A stretch of DNA of 15,470 nucleotides from JBAPRR01 sp049281195 (lineage in GTDB: Bacteria > Actinomycetota > Acidimicrobiia > Acidimicrobiales > CAVXTF01): the NCBI GenBank assembly GCA_049281195.1, contig JBAPRR010000431.1, forward strand, positions 1 through 15,470, written 5' to 3'. Numbering within the stretch: the stretch's first letter is position 1; every line of letters begins with the position of its first letter. Below are positions 12,787 to 15,470 of the stretch, piece after piece. The notes under the pieces were generated by a model. It did no database searches. It was not told the DNA's origin and saw only the letters and a list, made by a program, of their open reading frames with translations. The position numbers were made by a program, and so were the translations under genes.

Positions 12787-14379
12787 GTGGCCCCAGAAGA
12801 AAAAGACGTGCGGACGACCGACTCAGGGATAGAGATCCGGCCGGTCTACGAAGCCGGTGATCTGGAGGGTTGGGATCCAGAGTCCAAGCTCGGAGAGCCA
12901 GGAGCGTTCCCGTACACGCGGGGAATCCACCCCACGATGTACAGGGGCCGTCTGTGGACGATGCGCCAGTACGCGGGCTTCGGCTCGGCCGAAGTCACCA
13001 ATGAGCGCTTCAAGTTCCTCCTTGGCGCGGGGCAGACCGGCCTGTCTTGCGCCTTCGACCTGCCCACCCAGATGGGTTACGACTCCGACCACCCGAGAGC
13101 CGACGGGGAGGTGGGCAAGGTTGGAGTGGCCATCGATTCGTTGGAGGACATGAGGCTGCTTTTGGCGGACCTCCCCCTCGGCGAGGTCACCACCTCGATG
13201 ACCATCAACGCCACCGCCGCGATCCTGCTGCTTCTGTATTCGCTCGTGGCAGAGGAAGACGGTGTCCCGCTGGGCGAGATCGGCGGAACCATCCAAAACG
13301 ACATCTTGAAGGAGTACGTGGCGCGGGGGACTTACATCTACCCGCCACGCCCGTCCATGAGGATCGTCACCGACACCTTCTCGTGGTGCTCGAAGAACGT
13401 GCCTCAATGGAACACCATCTCGATCTCGGGCTACCACATCCGCGAAGCCGGCTCGACCGCGGTGCAGGAGATCGCGTTCACCATCGCGAACGGAATTGCT
13501 TACGTGGAGGCGGCAATAGCAGCGGGTCTCAAGGTCGACGACTTCGCGCCACGTCTCAGCTTCTTCTGGAACGCTCACAACAACCTGTTCGAAGAGGTTG
13601 CGAAGTTCCGGGCATCTCGGCGGATGTGGGCGAAGATCATGACCGAACGGTTCGGAGCGTTGGACAGCCGCTCTAAGACGCTTCGCTTCCACACCCAGAC
13701 CGGAGGTTCGACGCTTACCGCACAGCAACCGGAGATCAACATCGTCCGGGTGGCGACGCAGGCCATGGCTGCAGTTCTGGGCGGAACCCAGAGCCTCCAC
13801 ACGAACGGCATCGACGAAGCGTTGGGTCTACCGACCACGAACGCGGCGAAGATCGCACTGCGAACCCAACAGGTGATCGCGAACGAGTCAGGAGTGGCCG
13901 ACACGGTCGACCCACTCGCGGGGAGCTGGTTCGTCGAGTCGTTGACCGACTCCATCGAAGCGGCCGCTTTCGCGTACCTGGAGCAGATCGACAAGATGGG
14001 TGGAGCGGTCGCCGCGATCGAAGCCGGATACATGCAGGAAGAGATCGAGCAGGCGGCCTACGCGTACGCCAAGGCGATCGACAACAACGAGAAGATAATC
14101 GTGGGCGTGAATCGCTATGTGGACGCCGAGGCTCAACCGGCTGAGGTCTTTCCGATCGATCCGGCACTCGCGGTGGCACAGACCAAGCGCACCAGGAGAG
14201 TCCGGGCTGAGCGTGACCAATCGGGTGTCGACGCGGCGCTCGCAGAGGTTGCCGCAGCTGCCCGGGGATCTCAGAACCTGCTCGATCCGATGCGTGTAGC
14301 CCTCGGTCGAATGGCGACTTTGGGTGAGGTGTCCGACGTGCTTCGCGAAGCTTTCGGGGTTTATCAGCCCGGTCACTGA
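12787..14379 (+). CDS. methylmalonyl-CoA mutase family, large (catalytic) subunit without B12-binding domain
   Basis: Adenosylcobalamin-dependent carbon-skeleton mutase, most likely interconverting (R)-methylmalonyl-CoA and succinyl-CoA. It has 530 residues covering only the substrate-binding barrel: WTMRQYAGF (~57-65), GLSCAFDLPTQMGYDSD, GTIQNDILKEYVARGTYIYP, ISISGYHIREAGST, FHTQTGGSTLTAQQ and GGTQSLHTN. Tyr62, Arg180 and His217 line up at a constant offset with Propionibacterium MutB Tyr89, Arg207 and His244. Isobutyryl- and hydroxyisobutyryl-CoA mutases differ at the first two, so a malonyl-type substrate is favoured; ethylmalonyl-CoA is not excluded. There is no C-terminal DxHxxG domain. 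The protein ends at VYQPGH, so a separate small B12-binding subunit is needed; it is not in this window. The start is GTG at 12787 after TAGGCT. A PduO-type adenosyltransferase that could make its cofactor lies about 5 kb upstream. Confidence 0.93.
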   Translation: MAPEEKDVRTTDSGIEIRPVYEAGDLEGWDPESKLGEPGAFPYTRGIHPTMYRGRLWTMRQYAGFGSAEVTNERFKFLLGAGQTGLSCAFDLPTQMGYDSDHPRADGEVGKVGVAIDSLEDMRLLLADLPLGEVTTSMTINATAAILLLLYSLVAEEDGVPLGEIGGTIQNDILKEYVARGTYIYPPRPSMRIVTDTFSWCSKNVPQWNTISISGYHIREAGSTAVQEIAFTIANGIAYVEAAIAAGLKVDDFAPRLSFFWNAHNNLFEEVAKFRASRRMWAKIMTERFGALDSRSKTLRFHTQTGGSTLTAQQPEINIVRVATQAMAAVLGGTQSLHTNGIDEALGLPTTNAAKIALRTQQVIANESGVADTVDPLAGSWFVESLTDSIEAAAFAYLEQIDKMGGAVAAIEAGYMQEEIEQAAYAYAKAIDNNEKIIVGVNRYVDAEAQPAEVFPIDPALAVAQTKRTRRVRAERDQSGVDAALAEVAAAARGSQNLLDPMRVALGRMATLGEVSDVLREAFGVYQPGH

Positions 14380-14416
14380 GCGGCGCGGTCGCCCGTGCAG
14401 CCCCAGCCGATCAGCC

Positions 14417-15470
14417 CTAGCCGATCCGAGCGAGCAGAGGCTCCCGGATCGCTTCGTCAGTTGCGGCGTCTATAGCTGTCCACGCCATACCGATCGCGCC
14501 GTCGAGCGTGGCGCGAACTGCGGACGGCCCCACGCAGGCTGCAGTGAATTCCGGCTGGTGGTTGACGGCGCCGTGCGTCTCTATACCGACGAGAGGATGA
14601 ATCGTGGGTATCGCCAACGAGATATTGGCCATGTCCGTCGACAACGTGGGCATCGCCGCACCAGAGTCATCCGCGGCGTAGGAACGGCCCAGAGATTCAG
14701 CGTTGCGCCGCCACGAAGCCAGAAGCGACGGATTCGTCTCCATGTGGGAATAGGTCGGCGACAGCTCTTTCATGCTCCACGAGGACCCGGTGGCAATGGC
14801 ACCGGCCTCGAAGCAGTTGTGCACGCGGGGCCGGAGACTCTCCAGTTGCTCCAAGGTGCGGGCGCGCAACATGTAGGTCGCCTTCGAGTGGCTAGGGATG
14901 ATGTTCGTAGCGTCGCCGCCTACACGCACGATGCCGTGCACCTGGTTCCCCGGCGCCAGTTGCTGACGCAACAAGCCCACTGCAACCTGCGCTACGACGA
15001 GAGCATCGCCGGCGTTGATTCCCTGCCATGGGGCGGCGGATGCATGGGCGCTGCGGCCCGCGTAATCGATCTCGAGATGATCAACGGCGAGGCAGGCCCC
15101 GGTCAGCCAGTCCTGGGGCCACGGGTGAACCATCATCGCGGCGTGCACTCCGTCGAAGGCGCCCCGTTCCATCATGAGGATCTTTCCGCCGCCTCCTTCT
15201 TCCGCCGGCGTGCCTAGGACCGTTACGGTCAGCCCGACGTCATCTGCCACCGAGGCCAATGCGACGCCGGCTCCGACCGCAGACGCGGCGATGATGTTGT
15301 GTCCGCACGCGTGTCCGACCCCCGGCAGGGCGTCGTACTCGGCACAGATGACTATGTGCAGAGGTCCCGACCCGGCGCGGGCCGCTACCGACGTCTCGAG
15401 GCCGTAGTCGCCGATGGATACCGAGAAGCCCGCGGCGTCGAGGGCCTCTCCCACCTTTTCGGAGGCGTGA
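14417..15470 (-). CDS. M20D-family amidohydrolase (AbgB/ACY1L2-like), 5' end outside window
   Basis: Probable zinc-type amidohydrolase or dipeptidase cleaving an N-acyl or amino acid amide bond. The 350 residues present run past the right edge: the frame stays open beyond the GTG at 15454 (HASEKVGEALDAAGF), and about 40-50 N-terminal residues are missing compared with full-length relatives. Metal-site motifs, numbered from that GTG, are AEYDALPGVGHACGHN (Cys50 and His52 in ACGH), GTPAEEGGGG (Glu85/86), the His of MMVHPW (~110) and the His of GAVNHQPEF near the C-terminus. The dimerisation insert begins near GRSAHASAAPWQGINAGDAL. The AEYDALPG.GHACGHN form is typical of the AbgB/PM20D2 branch, whose members hydrolyse p-aminobenzoyl-glutamate or dipeptides; the substrate here is unknown. 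It converges on the mutase gene with 37 bp between stops. Confidence 0.93.
   Translation of the reverse strand, partial: HASEKVGEALDAAGFSVSIGDYGLETSVAARAGSGPLHIVICAEYDALPGVGHACGHNIIAASAVGAGVALASVADDVGLTVTVLGTPAEEGGGGKILMMERGAFDGVHAAMMVHPWPQDWLTGACLAVDHLEIDYAGRSAHASAAPWQGINAGDALVVAQVAVGLLRQQLAPGNQVHGIVRVGGDATNIIPSHSKATYMLRARTLEQLESLRPRVHNCFEAGAIATGSSWSMKELSPTYSHMETNPSLLASWRRNAESLGRSYAADDSGAAMPTLSTDMANISLAIPTIHPLVGIETHGAVNHQPEFTAACVGPSAVRATLDGAIGMAWTAIDAATDEAIREPLLARIG

Noticed and set aside
12823..13800. Long minus-strand open frame (325 codons) opposite the mutase gene
   Set aside because: It is entirely antisense to a strongly conserved enzyme and its translation has no family resemblance.
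14324..15217. Plus-strand open frame opposite the M20D gene
   Set aside because: The M20D reading on the minus strand has all its metal-site motifs; the plus frame is Arg/Gly/His-rich shadow sequence.

Overview
The window looks like a chromosomal segment of a high-GC actinobacterium, most probably from Acidimicrobiia. This is inferred from three things: G/C-biased third codon positions, two proteins ending in the actinobacterial DUF2510 (GWY.DP...RYWDG..WT) module, and a remnant of the 'GYWLVGSDGGVFAY' repeat proteins common in Acidimicrobiia. No tRNA, rRNA, CRISPR array, phage gene or transposase was seen.

Layout. 1-177 may hold the 3' end of a plus-strand gene. 416-1438 and 1561-3129 (both minus) encode two membrane-anchored DUF2510 proteins with low-complexity linkers. 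3130-3536 is non-coding and carries five 16-bp direct repeats. 3537-7082 (minus) is a full-length cobalamin-dependent methionine synthase (metH). Divergent from it is a PduO-type cob(I)alamin adenosyltransferase (7241-7816, plus). Converging on that are an ACT-domain protein (7870-8535, minus) and a conserved hypothetical protein (8593-9354, minus). 9443-9790 is a 5'-truncated repeat-protein remnant. 9945-10511 (minus) is a secreted Thr-rich protein with a strong terminator at 9851-9891. A nitroreductase (10699-11322, minus) is divergent from a rhodanese-MoeB/ThiF fusion (11493-12683, plus). This is followed by the catalytic subunit of a methylmalonyl-CoA mutase (12787-14379, plus). An M20D amidohydrolase (14417 to the right edge, minus) is cut by the window end.

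How the genes fit together. The recognisable theme is cobalamin use. MetH uses methylcobalamin, PduO makes adenosylcobalamin, and the mutase consumes adenosylcobalamin. The mutase lacks its own B12-binding domain, so a small subunit must be encoded elsewhere. MoeB-rhodanese supplies activated sulfur carriers for molybdopterin, thiamin or similar sulfur chemistry. The other genes are ordinary single transcription units rather than a tight operon.

The most consistent unusual signal is in gene starts. Six genes have a TAnnnT -10-like hexamer 6-8 nt in front of a GTG or ATG codon and no Shine-Dalgarno sequence, which points to leaderless mRNAs. Only the moeB-like gene has an obvious ribosome-binding site. 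A second signal is the number of short direct-repeat arrays (6-21 bp units), several of them in promoter or intergenic positions. I found no convincing previously undescribed multi-gene system here.
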